Source: Aristolochia californica
Lineage: Eukaryota > Streptophyta > Magnoliopsida > Piperales > Aristolochiaceae
Direction of reading: 5' to 3'
NCBI GenBank assembly: GCA_029961685.1
Contig: JARWKL010000012.1
Coordinates: 25,777,227 to 25,841,226 of the forward strand
DNA: 64,000 nt
Shown piece after piece: positions 11,252-23,800 of the stretch. Within the stretch, counting starts at the first letter, position 1, and each line of letters begins with the position of its first letter. The position numbers and the translations under genes are program-made. The notes below the pieces were generated by a model. It was not told the DNA's origin and ran no database searches. It saw only the letters and a program-made list of their open reading frames with translations.

Positions 11252-13965
11252 TCAGGACTTGTTAGGTAAATCGAAATCAATTTCGGCGGTGTAATCATCC
11301 AACTGTTCATCATCATACTCGGGAATTCTGCAGCTCTCTGTAACCTTGGACTCACATCCTTCAGTAACATGCTGCAACACCTGGAAATTCCATAACAAGG
11401 AAGAAGATGTACATTGGAAAACCATTAAACTTCCGACGCTGAAGAGGAAAAATAAGCTTGAAAACAAACTAATTTACCTCGACCATAGAGGGGCGCCATA
11501 TCGAAGATTGTCTCACACAGTAAGAAGCTATAGCGACTAATCTCTTCATTTGGTTTGTGTCATACTTCCCTTCCAATCTGGGATCTGCGAGCTCTCCTAT
11601 GTTTCTGGATTCCATGAGCGGCCTTGCCTGCACCAAAATTTATTTCCTGTTTAGAGGTTTTACAAATTAGAAGTTGGAATGAGGAAGGTGATTGATGGGA
11701 TTCCTTACCCATTGTAGTAGGCCTGGTTTTGAGCAATCTATAGGTCTCCTGCCAGTAATAATTTCCAGGAGCAGAACTCCAAATGCAAACACATCTGTTT
11801 TTTCATCTACAATGCCATGCATGAAGTATTCAGGTGCCAAGTACCTGAGGAAAACATGAAACCTTATTAGCGGAAGGAAGTCCTCTGGTCCATAACTAGC
11901 CTATGTTTCAGTTCAAACTTGGATGTTACCCAAAAGTGCCTTCTATGGGAATAACAGACTGATGAGTCCATTGCTTTGGAAGCCATTTTGCAAGTCCGTA
12001 GTCCGTAATCTGAAACAAGAACCAAGTGAGATCACTCGTGCACGAGTTTATTGGTTTTGAATTCGGTTATCTGCCAGTGTTACCTGTGGCTCAAATTCAG
12101 GTCCAAGAAGAATATTTGATGCCTTGATGTCTCGGTGGATTATTCGGTGTTTGCAGCGCTTGTGAAGATAGTGAAGCCCTCTTGCAATTCCGACTGCAAT
12201 TTTGTATCTGATTGGCCACTCTAATGATCCCGCCTTCTCCCCTGCCACCCGTTAACACATATTAGGAACCTATATGCCAAGGTAAGTCCGAAGCTAATTT
12301 TTTTCTGGAAAAGAGCAGCAGCTAAGGATTACCATGCAATGCTGAAGCCAAGTTTCCATTGGGAGAGAAGTTGAAGATCAGGTGGAGTCCATTTTCAATG
12401 CAGCATCCAACCAAGCATGCCGTGTTTGGGTGGCAAACATGCACTATTATTCCCAACTCACTGAGGAACTCTTTCTGCTTGGTTTCATCCGTGTTGTCTT
12501 TGGCAAGCCTCTTTACTGCTATGATCTGTCCATCAGTGAGATCACCTCTATAAACTTCTGAATATCCTCCTCTGCCAACTATATTATCTGACAAAAAACC
12601 AAATAGTGGTTTCAGTGGATGCTTAAGAGAGAATACATGCTGGATTTGAGATCTCGAGCAGCATTTCTTACCGGGGTGAAAGTTATTTGTGGCCTCTGCA
12701 ATCTCTTCATAGCAAAACAACCTCCAGGACGGTTGTTTCTTTTCTTTGTCGGAAGAATTTTTTGCCCTGTTCTTCACATTTCTATCAAATGGAGAAGACA
12801 GGAAGGGGGCAATTAGTTTGATTCCTGACAGGTGCTTCCATTTCTTGGAAGGGCTCTTGAACTTGATTAATTCATCAAATTTTGGAGGGGGAGGAGGTGA
12901 GTCACTCATGCTAGAATCTCCCAGGCTGGAGCAATCCTCTACAGTTTGGCTCCTTTCTTCATGGCCATCTAGAACGCCTCGGGGTGAGGTTTCCGCGTAT
13001 GTTCTTCCATGAGAAGAGCTCTTACTCAATGAACTGTCTCTCTTGGCTTTTGCAGTGAAAAGTTTCTGCACTGAGGTCAGAGCCTTACCTATGTGGGTTC
13101 CTTTGCCGGATCTTCTCGAGTTGGGTTGATGGTCTCCTATGACAAAGTGATAGATTTGGTGAAAGGCAGAACAGAAAACAGAAAGTACTAGGCACAAAAA
13201 CAAGAAGAATGCAACAGTATTGATGATTCTAACCTTCATAACGTGTGGATTCTGAATCTGAGTTTTGGGGTGATTGACCTCTTCTTCTGATTGCAATCAC
13301 CAGGCATCCTTCTGGAGCATAATTGAAGCAGTACTTGATAATTTCGAGTGAACTACTGCATTATAAAGAACACTTTGTTACTTCGCTTGAAACTTCTCCT
13401 TTGCCACCAAATATATTTACAAAACCTTCTCTGACCTCTGTGTTTGATTTTTCAAGCCACCAATTACAAGAAAATTTGCTCCTAGCGCAGCTGCATCCTG
13501 CACGAGACTTTTTCCCACACTGGTATTGATAACAACCTTAGCTTCCAAGTTCACCTGAGAATTGGTAAGATTAGATTAAGGATTAGAAAGACTTAAATAT
13601 ATAAAAGATAAGCCAATATCTTGATTTCTAAAATCTACCTTCTTTGATTGGGAGAAATCAGCAAAGTCTCCCAGCATTGATATCACAAACGCCTTTGCTT
13701 GGCGCAGCTTCGTCAAGTCCTTGCGCACTGTTAACACAGTCAATAAACTCGAATTAGACCCAAAAAAAACTAGAAAATTTTCAGAATGCTCAACTGGGTT
13801 GTGGAGATGATACAGACCCTCGAGAACATTCAAGGCAATGACCGTGTCATTAGGCTGGGCCGCAACTCCAATCGCCCATGAAAGAAGCTCTGTGCTTGTT
13901 TCCGCATTGAAGGGTATCCCCACAAGTATCTTATTAGCAGAAGAACAACCAGTGGTCTCCTCCAT
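11252..13965 (-). CDS. Receptor-like cytoplasmic kinase with N-terminal universal-stress-protein domain
   Basis: Eleven exons on the minus strand: 13965-13818, 13727-13639, 13554-13436, 13355-13234, 13136-12672, 12587-12333, 12241-12084, 12009-11930, 11844-11709, 11627-11478, 11380-11252. All junctions are GT/AG and in phase, giving 616 residues. Residues 1 to about 150 are a USP fold ([20 protein letters not shown], then [11 protein letters not shown]). A Ser-rich linker with PPPPP follows. The kinase domain begins at about 315 with [29 protein letters not shown], then [38 protein letters not shown] and the IITGRRPID subdomain. This architecture fits RLCK group VI, soluble Ser/Thr kinases. 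The activation-loop motif at residues 455-457 is DYG, not DFG. The C-terminus is acidic ([18 protein letters not shown]). There is no signal peptide or membrane segment. The substrate is unknown. Confidence 0.92.
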
Positions 13966-15635
13966 AGTTGGAAGGCACTTCGGCTCTGCGTAGAAACCAT
14001 GTAGAGCAGAGAGGCGGATGATCCAATTTGTACAGCAGGAAAAGCTGAAGTGAGTGACAACTGTTTGAGCTCATTCAAAATTTCTTGTTAGTGAAGCATA
14101 AGAGACCTTTTTAAGAGTGGCAAATAGGGGAAAGGATTATCTCCTAGAGAAATGGGGTTTGTTGTTTCCGCTCATTTTTCTTTCTTTTTAGACTCTGCAA
14201 ATCATTGGTTGGTTGGGGTGCTTTAGAATGGAAGCAAAGGGGGTGGGGGACATGCCTATGATTTGTCTTTCAATGAAAGCGTTCCAGCATGGGGGAGAAC
14301 GCTTGGTATAGGAGGCTTTGCTACTGTGCAACTTAGTGGGGCCGCTGACACGTGTCTTATCACCTCTCAGGTGGGACCAGTAGCACAAATCAATAAGGTC
14401 TAGCAAGGATTGATGGTACAGATTAGCAGGGCGTAGGCGACACCTGTATGGGGGGTTTAGGTGGTGTGCACTCGTGTTACGTCATCAAGGCAAAAGAATA
14501 GAGCCAAACGGGCCAATCGCTGTTCGAGACACCAACAAATGTTTTTTGCAGTGTTGCACTCCTGTGCTCTAGGTTTGCACATGGCTACAAATTTTACCTG
14601 ATTAATGCTCTCCTTATTATATATTAATTCATATAATATTTATTGGAGATACAAATAAAAGAAATTACGCATTTGCTTGCTTGTTTATTTTGGAGTTTAC
14701 ATATGTTAATTATATATTTTATAAATTTAATTGATATTATTCGATTAATACATTTTATTATTATTTAAAAAATTTCTTTTATGCATCCTAAATATATAGG
14801 AAAAGTGAGGAAAGAATTCATTTCCATTGTAGAATGTACAAAACACGTTAGTGTATTGAAAAAATTGGATTGGAAATTAAAAATATTACCTACCTAGTGA
14901 ACTTTACCTTGTTTTATATACAAAACCATGGAAGAATGAAGAGGTAGGGGGAGGGGAAGGGGAAAGATGCATTATTTTTATATTTTATTAATTTAATATT
15001 TTTATTTAAATTATTTAAATTATTTATCTTGTTTTGTTAATTAAAAAGGTTAAATAAAATTATCTTAATAAATTTAAATATATAAAAGTATTTTATTAAT
15101 AAATTCATTCTCCACTTTCCACTAAAATTTTCTTCCTGCACACTAACACAAGAAATTACTTTACACTATATTTTTCACGTAATATAACAAAAAAATATAA
15201 TTTACTTTCGTATACACTGAGCCCCTATACATGAGTCGGTGCCTCCTTTTGTTTTATATAGAGCACATGGAGTTATGAGAACCCAAATTTCCCGTGATGC
15301 TCCAGTATATGCGCATCTGAAGCAAGAACAACAGCCACCGCCTTGAATTCTATTTTCTGCAACAGTCTTAGCCTGCAGCAAAAGTTAAGAACCGCTGCAG
15401 CCAGTTACGATCTCCCTCCCCCTTCAATGCGAAATTCACTAACTCAATCGGAAGCGAAGTGACAGTCTTATATTTGACAGCACTTACAAATTTTGATCGA
15501 TGGAAAAAAAAATTCAAATGTCCACATATAAACTACTTGTCCAAACTTCGTTACCCTACAAATTTAAGCAGAAGAATGAGAGGTTTTAGCATGGAAAAAC
15601 AACGTTGGATCTCCACAGAATTCAAGCAGTTCGTC
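13966..15635. other. Upstream region of the USP-kinase gene and AT-rich spacer
   Basis: The proximal 400 bp holds a perfect GACACGTGTC palindrome. From about 14600 to 15230 the DNA is AT-rich with no gene. Beyond that it runs into the 3' flank of the PTI1-like kinase gene. Confidence 0.4.
14347..14356. promoter_or_regulatory. G-box/ABRE palindrome upstream of the USP-kinase gene
   Basis: GACACGTGTC, a perfect palindrome with a CACGTG core, lies about 380 bp upstream of the start codon at 13965. Such sites bind bZIP and bHLH factors, including ABA-response factors. Its function here is inferred from position only. Confidence 0.5.
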
Positions 15636-17180
15636 TCAGTCATGCAAGGCCAGTCTCTTATCTCGTTTATGAACATGTGCGTTTTCCATCTTTTGTCCTT
15701 CCATTTCACCAAACACACCATACTCGCTTTGCTCGCCCTCCTCAGCCCGGTTTTCATCATCACTACCTTGATCAATGGCCAGCAGATCTTCCCCATACTT
15801 GATACTCTGTATCCTCATCTGCTTCATCTTACCTCCGGTCTCGTATTCTTTGAGAAGATTAGCCACTTCCTTCATGGTTGGCCTTTTCTCCGCCTCGCTC
15901 TGAACGCACAGGGCCGCGACATTTATCACTTCTCGGAGCTGGGTCTCGTCGAAATTCCCTCGAAGCCTCGGATCAACAAGTTTCTTGAACCTTTCGTTCA
16001 GTATGTACGGCTCCGCCCACTCGGTTATGGTCCGCTTGATGCCGCCTGGAAGCTTCTCAATGGGCTTTCTTCCGGTAACTAGCTCTAGCAGGAGAATGCC
16101 GAAACTGTAGACGTCACAACTCTCGGACACCTTCCCCCACATTGCGTACTCCGGTGCGAGGTAGCCGAGGGTGCCCTTGACGCGAGTCGTCATGTGGCTG
16201 ACGCCGTCGGGGATCAACTTGGCGAATCCGAAATCGGCGACCAGTGGTTCGAAGTCCGAATCGAGGAGAACATTGCTTGCCTTGACGTCTCTGTGGATTA
16301 TGTGGGGTGTCACCTCATGGTGCAAGTACCTGGAAGAGAAAAAGACATGTTAATTGGGGTTGATCAGTTGATCATGTACCGGGCTGTTCTGCCATTAATT
16401 GATGAGTTTTCTGTGCCTTTTTCTACTCTGTAAAAGTACTATCAGAAGATCAAAAAAGGAGAGTGGAGCTTACATTAGGCCTTGTGCAGAGCCGAGAGCA
16501 ATTCTCATTCTCGTTTTCCAATCCAGCTGCTTTTCACCGGCGAATTGGCCATGTAGGTGGGAAAGCAAACTAAGTTTGGGCATATAGTCGTACACAATAA
16601 GTCTTTGGTCTGCTCCGGCGCAGTATCCTCTCAGACCGAGGAGATTCTTGTGACGGACCCTCCCCAGAACTTCGACTTCGACTGCAAATTCCATCTCGGC
16701 TTTTAAACTCATGGCCTTCAGCTTCTTCACGGCGATCTGCACTCATCACCGAAGCGATGGTTAATTCGGATAAGAAGTATTGACATGGATATATTATCTG
16801 CTGCTGCTTAAAGAACACTGAAAGGAATCAAACCACTGTAAGTAAAAAATTAGACCAACTCACTTGCAGCCCGTCGCTTGTTTTCCCACAATACACACTT
16901 CCAAACCCTCCTTCTCCGAGCTTGTTATCCTCACTGAAACCATTTGTTGCAGTATGCAGCTCCTTATATGTGAAAATCCTCCACGTACTACTCCCCGCGT
17001 TGTGGCCGAACCTGCAGAGACGGAACGAAGCTTCAGAATTCTCAATAAACCACTAGATTGTGCCGGAACGCCAGAGACGTACTACGACTCCCTTGATCAA
17101 CCAAGGTCGCCCCACGCTCACGCAAAAACTTACCCTTCGTTGACCTTCTCGTCCCCGCAACAGCTCATCACTGATCCCAT
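15636..17180 (-). CDS. PTI1-like receptor-like cytoplasmic kinase (RLCK VIII type)
   Basis: Four exons on the minus strand: 17180-17134, 17011-16864, 16736-16474, 16329-15636, all GT/AG and in phase, giving 383 residues. The start MGSVMSCCG carries Gly2 for N-myristoylation and a Cys pair for palmitoylation, which predicts plasma-membrane anchoring without a transmembrane segment. Kinase features: glycine loop GEGGFGSV at 48-55, catalytic Lys69 in AVKK, HRD at 165-167, DFG at 185-187 and [19 protein letters not shown]. The highly conserved ITEWAEPY and PGGIKRT segments match the At3g15890-like branch of PTI1-like Ser/Thr kinases. A hydrophilic tail of about 60 residues ([13 protein letters not shown]) follows the kinase domain. 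A broken copy lies at 45222-46396. It is divergent from the UBC gene, about 3.7 kb from start codon to start codon. Upstream signals and substrates are not shown by the sequence. Confidence 0.93.
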
Positions 17181-18194
17181 AGCTTCCCTGAATCCCGGAG
17201 AGGTTCAGTTGATCTTGCTTGATCTCATCTACAAGTCGACCTTGATCGAGTTTCGACACAAACAGAGATGGTCTTTTAAGCTCTGGCGTGAGAATTTCAG
17301 TGATTCAACGCAGAGAATCGGCCGGCGGGCAAGCCGGCCGCAATTTAATTACATTTTTGCTCAACGGTAGGACCGAAGAAAACAACGAGAATCGAGGAAA
17401 CTAAAGTAGTATTAAAAGAAAACGATTAGAAGTGAGCATAACGATTTGTCTTCGAGTTACAAAAAACCTCACTCTGACGCCATTTGGAGCCAGAATCACA
17501 TTGTTTATTTTCTTTACGAGTAAAATAATTCTTCCTGTCTAAACCCAACAAGAAAAGACAATTAAGAAGTTTATTTTATAGACGTTTATAATAAACAGAT
17601 TGAACTTCTCCGGTCCGTTTGAAGTTTGGTACGTTGAGTTGCCTTATTCACAGATGCAGACAAGTTCCCCCTCTTCTACAAGGGCAAGAACAGGGCTCCT
17701 CCCCTTTCCTGATTTATTAATGAAGATTTTAATTTTTTACAAAATGATCTTGTCCCCACTCAACTAGCAAATAAACCCGATTGGCTTTGATTCAATCAAA
17801 CCCAATAACTTCAAAGGATCGATTTTTGTAACATTGCTTTTAACAAGAGAGCCAGAAACACGATTCTTGCCAAGCATGAAATTACCAAATGGCACTCAGT
17901 TCGCCACTTTTTGGAGTGAATGGGGCATTTCCATTTTTATGCCAATTCTCCTGTTACCTGCGTTACACCCTCAAGTCCATTCGTGCAGGTCACATGTGAT
18001 TATAAAATAGCCAAGATACACAAATGAAAGAAATCTGATAGTGATAGGCATCTGTAATAAAAAAGTAAAGCTCTCCAGTCTTTTCAATATTTAATAAAAA
18101 AGGTCCCAGGCTAGAGCTGTCTGCACTATGCAGTACTGCGGTCTGCATGCATTATTCGTTCACAAAGATGAAGAAGGTCGCTTTACTTAATCGG

Positions 18195-18218
18195 CCAATA
18201 CACGTGGACATATATATA
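18195..18218 (+). promoter_or_regulatory. Promoter core of UBC copy A: CCAAT box, G-box, TATA box
   Basis: CCAAT at 18195-18199, CACGTG at 18201-18206 and TATATATA at 18211-18218 are closely spaced ahead of a leader that starts at about 18240. The equivalent stretch in copy B keeps CCAAT but has CACATG and TATATACA. The transcription start is inferred. Confidence 0.55.
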
Positions 18219-18239
18219 GACGTCGCTCGAACAAAATAG

Positions 18240-20877
18240 AGTTCTTCCAATCTCAGACTTCCTCCATCCGCGAATCCACAAGCTCTGGTATTCGACGATT
18301 CCATCCGGCAGCAACTCGCCTCTATTAATTCCTACATCTCAATCAGCTCCGAGGACCCCGTCCTCTGCGGTAACTCCTATTTCTATTCATCTATCGAGCC
18401 GGATCTCTGTCGCTGGATCCGTCATCTTCTTTTCCCCTTTTCTTTCTTTCTCCTTGATGGCGTAGTCCAACAACTCGATTTTTCAGGTTCGTTTCCTCAT
18501 CGAACGACTTGGATTATTGGCTTCAGGGCGCGATTTTGCAAAAAAGGTTCTTCCTCCCTTCTTTTCTGTTTTTTTTTTTTTTCCTTTTTTTTTGAATTTG
18601 GATGGGCTTACGTTGAATATTTGGTTCTTGAACAAATCATTGGCATTTCATGTTTGGATCTTGTTTGATGTCTCATTGGTTTAGTTTAGCTTGTGAAAAT
18701 CTGGAGTGGAGGTTTGTGAAGACGTCTTCATTTGTGTCTGGATGAGTTGGGAATTCGATTATGGTTTGGCTTGGCCATAACTTTGAAGGTTGTCCTTATC
18801 CATTTTACCAGTAGGTCTTCGTATTTGGATTAGGTAACTGATCAAACCATTCGCTTTTCATCCTCCTCTAGACAACCTTGATGAAGTGGAAACATCTTAT
18901 TATTATTATTATTATTATTATATAATTTTTGTAATCTTGGCCTCGAAGTAGTAGGTTTAGCTTGAGAAACTCAGAAAATTACAAGAAAGATTTTTACTGT
19001 ATAGTGCTCGTGTTTCAAGTCTTCCGCTGTTCCTAGAGTGCAGAAGTCTGTAATATTCCGTTTGTCTGGATTCATCATAAAGTTTTAACAAATGAAGAAT
19101 GGGATGCAGTGAAGTGTCTCTCAGTAACAACAGCAGTGAGTAGTAGGAGAAGGAGGATTTCTAAAATGTATCTCAATAACAATAATGGTGAATTAGATGA
19201 GGATATCTTCATGTATTTAAATCTTATAGGGAATCCAGACAAATTAAATGATGAAGACTTCTGTTCGCCATGAGCACCTCGCTCTGGTAAACTCCTTCCC
19301 GTTGTAATTTTGGGTCCCTGACCCTTTTGTATCATGTTATTAGTGTTTTACCTGTATTTAATAAAGCTTGTCATCATTTAAAAAAAAACACTTCTGTTCT
19401 TTAGGAACACGGTAGTTCTTGAAATATGAGCTCTATAGTCTTGTAGTTTTCTGAATTTCTGAAGCTACATCTCGTACTTCAAGGCCAAGTTCTAAATTCC
19501 AGTTTAACAAAAAGATGCTGCTGCTCACTCAGTCACTCGCTTCTCACATGTACATTTATCTATGTGTCTATCTACTACTTATGTATTAATATCAGGACTA
19601 GTCATCATCAAAGGTTTATCCCTGCTATTTTGGTGTTACTACATGAATTATTCTCTGACATGCTGATGTCTTCAGGGTAACTTGACCCTTAGTCATCCCT
19701 CTTCAAGTCTGTTCGTATCATTGTTGGTCTTCCCCCTTTTCTTGATGGTCACTCAACTGATAATCATATGACTCTTTTCATTCCCATTCTTGAGTATGTG
19801 CAAGCCATCTCAAATTGCTTTCTCGGTGTGACATATACTTTTGCTTCTCCAATGTCCTTTAGTATTTACGTTTCTGTTATAGCGACTGACAATATGGATT
19901 TCTCTACAAATAATTTGCCTTGGTAGACAGTTCACATAAAATGATAAAGGCAGAAAAGGAGTAATTAGGAGCCACATTTCAGCATCACTCTAACATGCCC
20001 CCCAACCACCACCCACTATCACAAAAAAAGATTGTGAGATGTTATTACATCACATATTACTCAAAAAAAAAAAAAAAAAAAAAACATATTACTGCTTTTT
20101 TATGAGATGCAAGATGGACTTGATTTTTGTCTTTATTTTTACAATTATTGACTGGATGTTGATTTTCCTATAAATTTTATATTTCTTCTCGAGAGTTTGC
20201 TTGCTGTCATAGAAATTTTTTTATGGAGCAGGAATATATTGTCAAATATGTTTTGATTTTGATGTCTTTTACAAGTTGTATAAATGTCTTAGGCTACAAT
20301 AGTTAGTTTTTCTCTTTTTGATCTTCTGTGCATGCTGCTTTTGCTAGTTATTTTCATTTGTTTTGAAGGCTAGTTTTCTTTTTTCTTTTTTCTTTTTCTT
20401 AAGCAGGTAATCTTTTTAGGGTTCTTTTTTATTTTTTATTTTGAGATGTTGAATGCGTTAAGTATTTTCAGGTTCTTTTGCGGGGTTTCACCTTCATGTA
20501 TGGCTTTTACTATGTTTTTATGTCTCTCAAGGTGGTTCCAAATGCTTAGCTAGTTCTTACGTGTTATCGAACACAGTAATGGATTAAATGTCTTACATGA
20601 TGATTGATCAGGGGGTGGGGAGATGCACAAGGTGAAAGAATTGGGCAATACAGTTTATATTCATAATAAAGAAGATATGTTTTCTGGGGAATGGTGCTGA
20701 TTAAGTTTTACATGCACTGTCTTTAGCACGTCCATGGCAATGCATGTCATAATTTTAAATGACCGCTGAGTTGATAAAATCGAGTCCTTAAACTTCATTG
20801 CATCCACTATTTTTTCTGAAAAATGAAATTTTGCATCTGCTGAATATTGTACCTTGCCTCACTGTTATAGGAAGGAG
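18240..20877 (+). other. 5' untranslated leader and long leader intron of UBC copy A
   Basis: A first non-coding exon probably starts at about 18240 and is spliced to GAAGGAG just before the start codon, because TTATAG precedes position 20871. The donor cannot be fixed by eye. The intron is T-rich. The region is collinear with 47.6-52.25 kb in copy B. Confidence 0.5.
18897..18920. repeat. ATT trinucleotide microsatellite in the UBC-A leader intron
   Basis: About eight consecutive ATT/TTA units. An orthologous array occurs in copy B at about 48304-48329. Confidence 0.85.
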
Positions 20878-23800
20878 ATGTCTTCCCCAAGCAAGAGGAG
20901 AGATATGGATGTCATGAAGCTGTAAGTCAGTTGTCTTGTTAGATTTAGAGTGAGAGAGAGGGAGTTGTCAGTAGGGCTTTTCAGCTTTTTAAATGATGAT
21001 TAACTTCTGAACTGGTCTGCTGTTCTTTAAGGATGATGAGCGATTATGCTGTGGAGCCTGTCAATGATGGTATAAATGAATTCAATGTGGAATTTCACGG
21101 CCCAAAAGAAAGTATAAAATTTTCACCCTTACTTCCCTGCTGATTTTTTTAATTATTTTATCATTTTTTCCAAGTGATGGCTGCCTGGACATACCAGAAC
21201 AGCAGAAAATTTTAGGATTAACAAGGTGTTCTGGTGGCACTTAAACTCCAGTGCACTTAATGGAATTGGATAATAAGAAAAGAAAATTTTGCTTCATCAT
21301 TTTAGGGTTGGTGGGATTATTTGGGATCAAGTCGGTGCTGCTTGTCACGGGTCCAAGGGGCAGGTGGTCTCAGTCAAGCTGAGACCATGGCCCTGCTTGT
21401 GGATCAACTAGTTCTCTCAATATTTCTCCTCTCCTATAGTTATTGGAGATTCTGCCATGTTAACTTTTTACAATCTCAGTTTTTTTTTTTTTTTTTTTTT
21501 TTTGCAGGCATTTATGAGGGTGGGGTGTGGAAAGTTCGAGTAGAGCTGCCTGATGCTTACCCATACAAGTCCCCTTCTATTGGCTTTTTAAATAAAATAT
21601 TCCACCCTAATGTTGATGAATCGTAAGCTTTTAATTTTGTTGTTCAATTTCAGTAATTTTATTTTGCTAAAGGTAAGCACCTACTTTCTCTTATTTTAAA
21701 ATTGCTATGATTTACAGGTCAGGTTCTGTGTGCTTGGATGTTATCAACCAATCCTGGAGCCCAATGTTTGGTAGTTCCTCCTTTTCAGATTCCTTTCGAT
21801 AGTTTAGTGTAGAGGATAAAAAGGCTACTGAAGTCCAATCAATGTTGGTTGCACCGCACCCTCCTGTTTCACAGTTTAGAGGTCAAGATATTGACTAGAT
21901 CAATTTTTATTCAGTACAATTGTATCTACAGTTATCTCCATTTTATCGTTTAAAAATGAAAAGGGTAAGGAAAACAGATATGAAAATCAAGCATGGATAG
22001 AATAGATTTAGAGTCCATCTCTCTTTTCTTTCACATCCTGATTAAGACAATTTTTTGACTGAAACAAGAATTTGGTCATGTAATGTTATGGGTTATATGT
22101 ATGTTGTACTGTAGTCACTTGAGTGAAAATGATGGGGCATCATTCCTCACAGTTTGAATGTCTACATCATATCTTAGCTTTGCTGATCTATTATGTGACT
22201 TATGGATATGGGGCTGCAGATCTTTTGAATGTATTTGAAGTGTTCCTTCCGCAGCTATTACTTTACCCCAATCCCACAGATCCATTGAATGGTGATGCAG
22301 CATCATTGATGATGAAAGACAAGCAACAATATGAGCAAAAAGTCAAAGGTGCATATCAACTTTTGGTCTTTCCCGAGTTGCTCTATTATAATTGTGAAGT
22401 TGTTAAAGTTGATGAATTTGATGCTGGAATCCTTACTGGTGCTTTTGACTGGTTCTGTTTAATAGGAAAACCATTTTAAGGTCTAGTTAACAGAAATCTA
22501 AATTCTTAACTAATAATCACTGAGAACAAGATATTTAAATTTCAAAAACCGATTCGAACCCCTAGAATGTTGAGTACTGACAAATGATCCATCATCAAAG
22601 GGAAGCCATCATCTTGATATGTTGGTTTTAAGAATACAGCTCAAGGGTATTTTGGTCATTTTACATGATTTAATATTTTATATTATGGCCCCATCTTGTT
22701 CAGCATGTTTGATTGAGTCTATGTACAAATTTTATATTCATAGGAAGAGTAGAATGGGAGTTATAAGGAATAAGTGTTTTCTATGTAAGAGGGGCATTTT
22801 TATCATTTCTTTAAATTGTGACTTCAACCTAAATAAATAGCATTGGGGTTCGTGCACAACCCCCAACGCAGCTCATTAAGAGCTTTGACATCTGTTCTCT
22901 CTTCTTTCTCTCTCTAGATTTTTCACACTTTTTACATGGTATCAGAGCAATGATCGTTGCTGGGAGTACATCTTAGCTAGAAAACCTCCTCATTATCTAG
23001 ATGTCTTGATAAAATCAAGGGTTTGTTAGATGTCCTCGGTGACTGGTTGGTAAAAAATCATTTTTTCTTCCTTTTCTTATGCCATAACCTTAGGGTTATT
23101 GGTTCTATCATCCTTTAAAAGATTATTCATGCTTCAATTGCCCTAAAAAGGGTTTTATTTTGAGAGATCTTTGGATATGCATCACCTATCCCTAGACCAG
23201 TGCATGTATCATTAGTCTGCATGCTAATGTTAGCCCTAATTGTGGTCTATTCTTGAAAGATCTTCTATCTATTTGATATATAGTGTTCATTTGAGCATAT
23301 ATTACTTGTGCACATCTCATTCCTGCCCTAACCTTAATTTTTACTTTGTGGGGCTCACATCTATGGAATTTGCAAAAGTGTTTGGATATTGAATTTGAAT
23401 TTTTTGGGGATTCTATACTTACTCTATAGAATTTGCTCACATGTTAGGTATGCCATTTTTGTTTTCTAGCATGAAAGACACGTCACATATAAAACAAGTA
23501 AATTTAGCTAATGGGTCTGTTTCCTTAGTCCAGGGTGTTGGCACTATTAACCCTGCATCATTCTTGTCTCCTCAGTCTACTTTACTAGTTCCTAAATTTT
23601 CCTTAAATCTGTTGTCAGTGAGCCAATTAACTAAGTCTATGAATTGTTCTCTAATGTTTTATCCAACTCATTGTTTATTTCAAGATCTCGCGACGAAAAG
23701 GACAAATGGTTCTGCACGTGAGAGAGGTGGTTTGTATTATTTGGAGAGCCACTTACCAGATAATACACCACATGCACTTCATACATCTGCTACCCCATTC

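Noticed and set aside
14188..14406. 72-codon minus-strand frame upstream of the USP-kinase gene
   Set aside because: Overlaps the presumed promoter with its G-box and has no domain.
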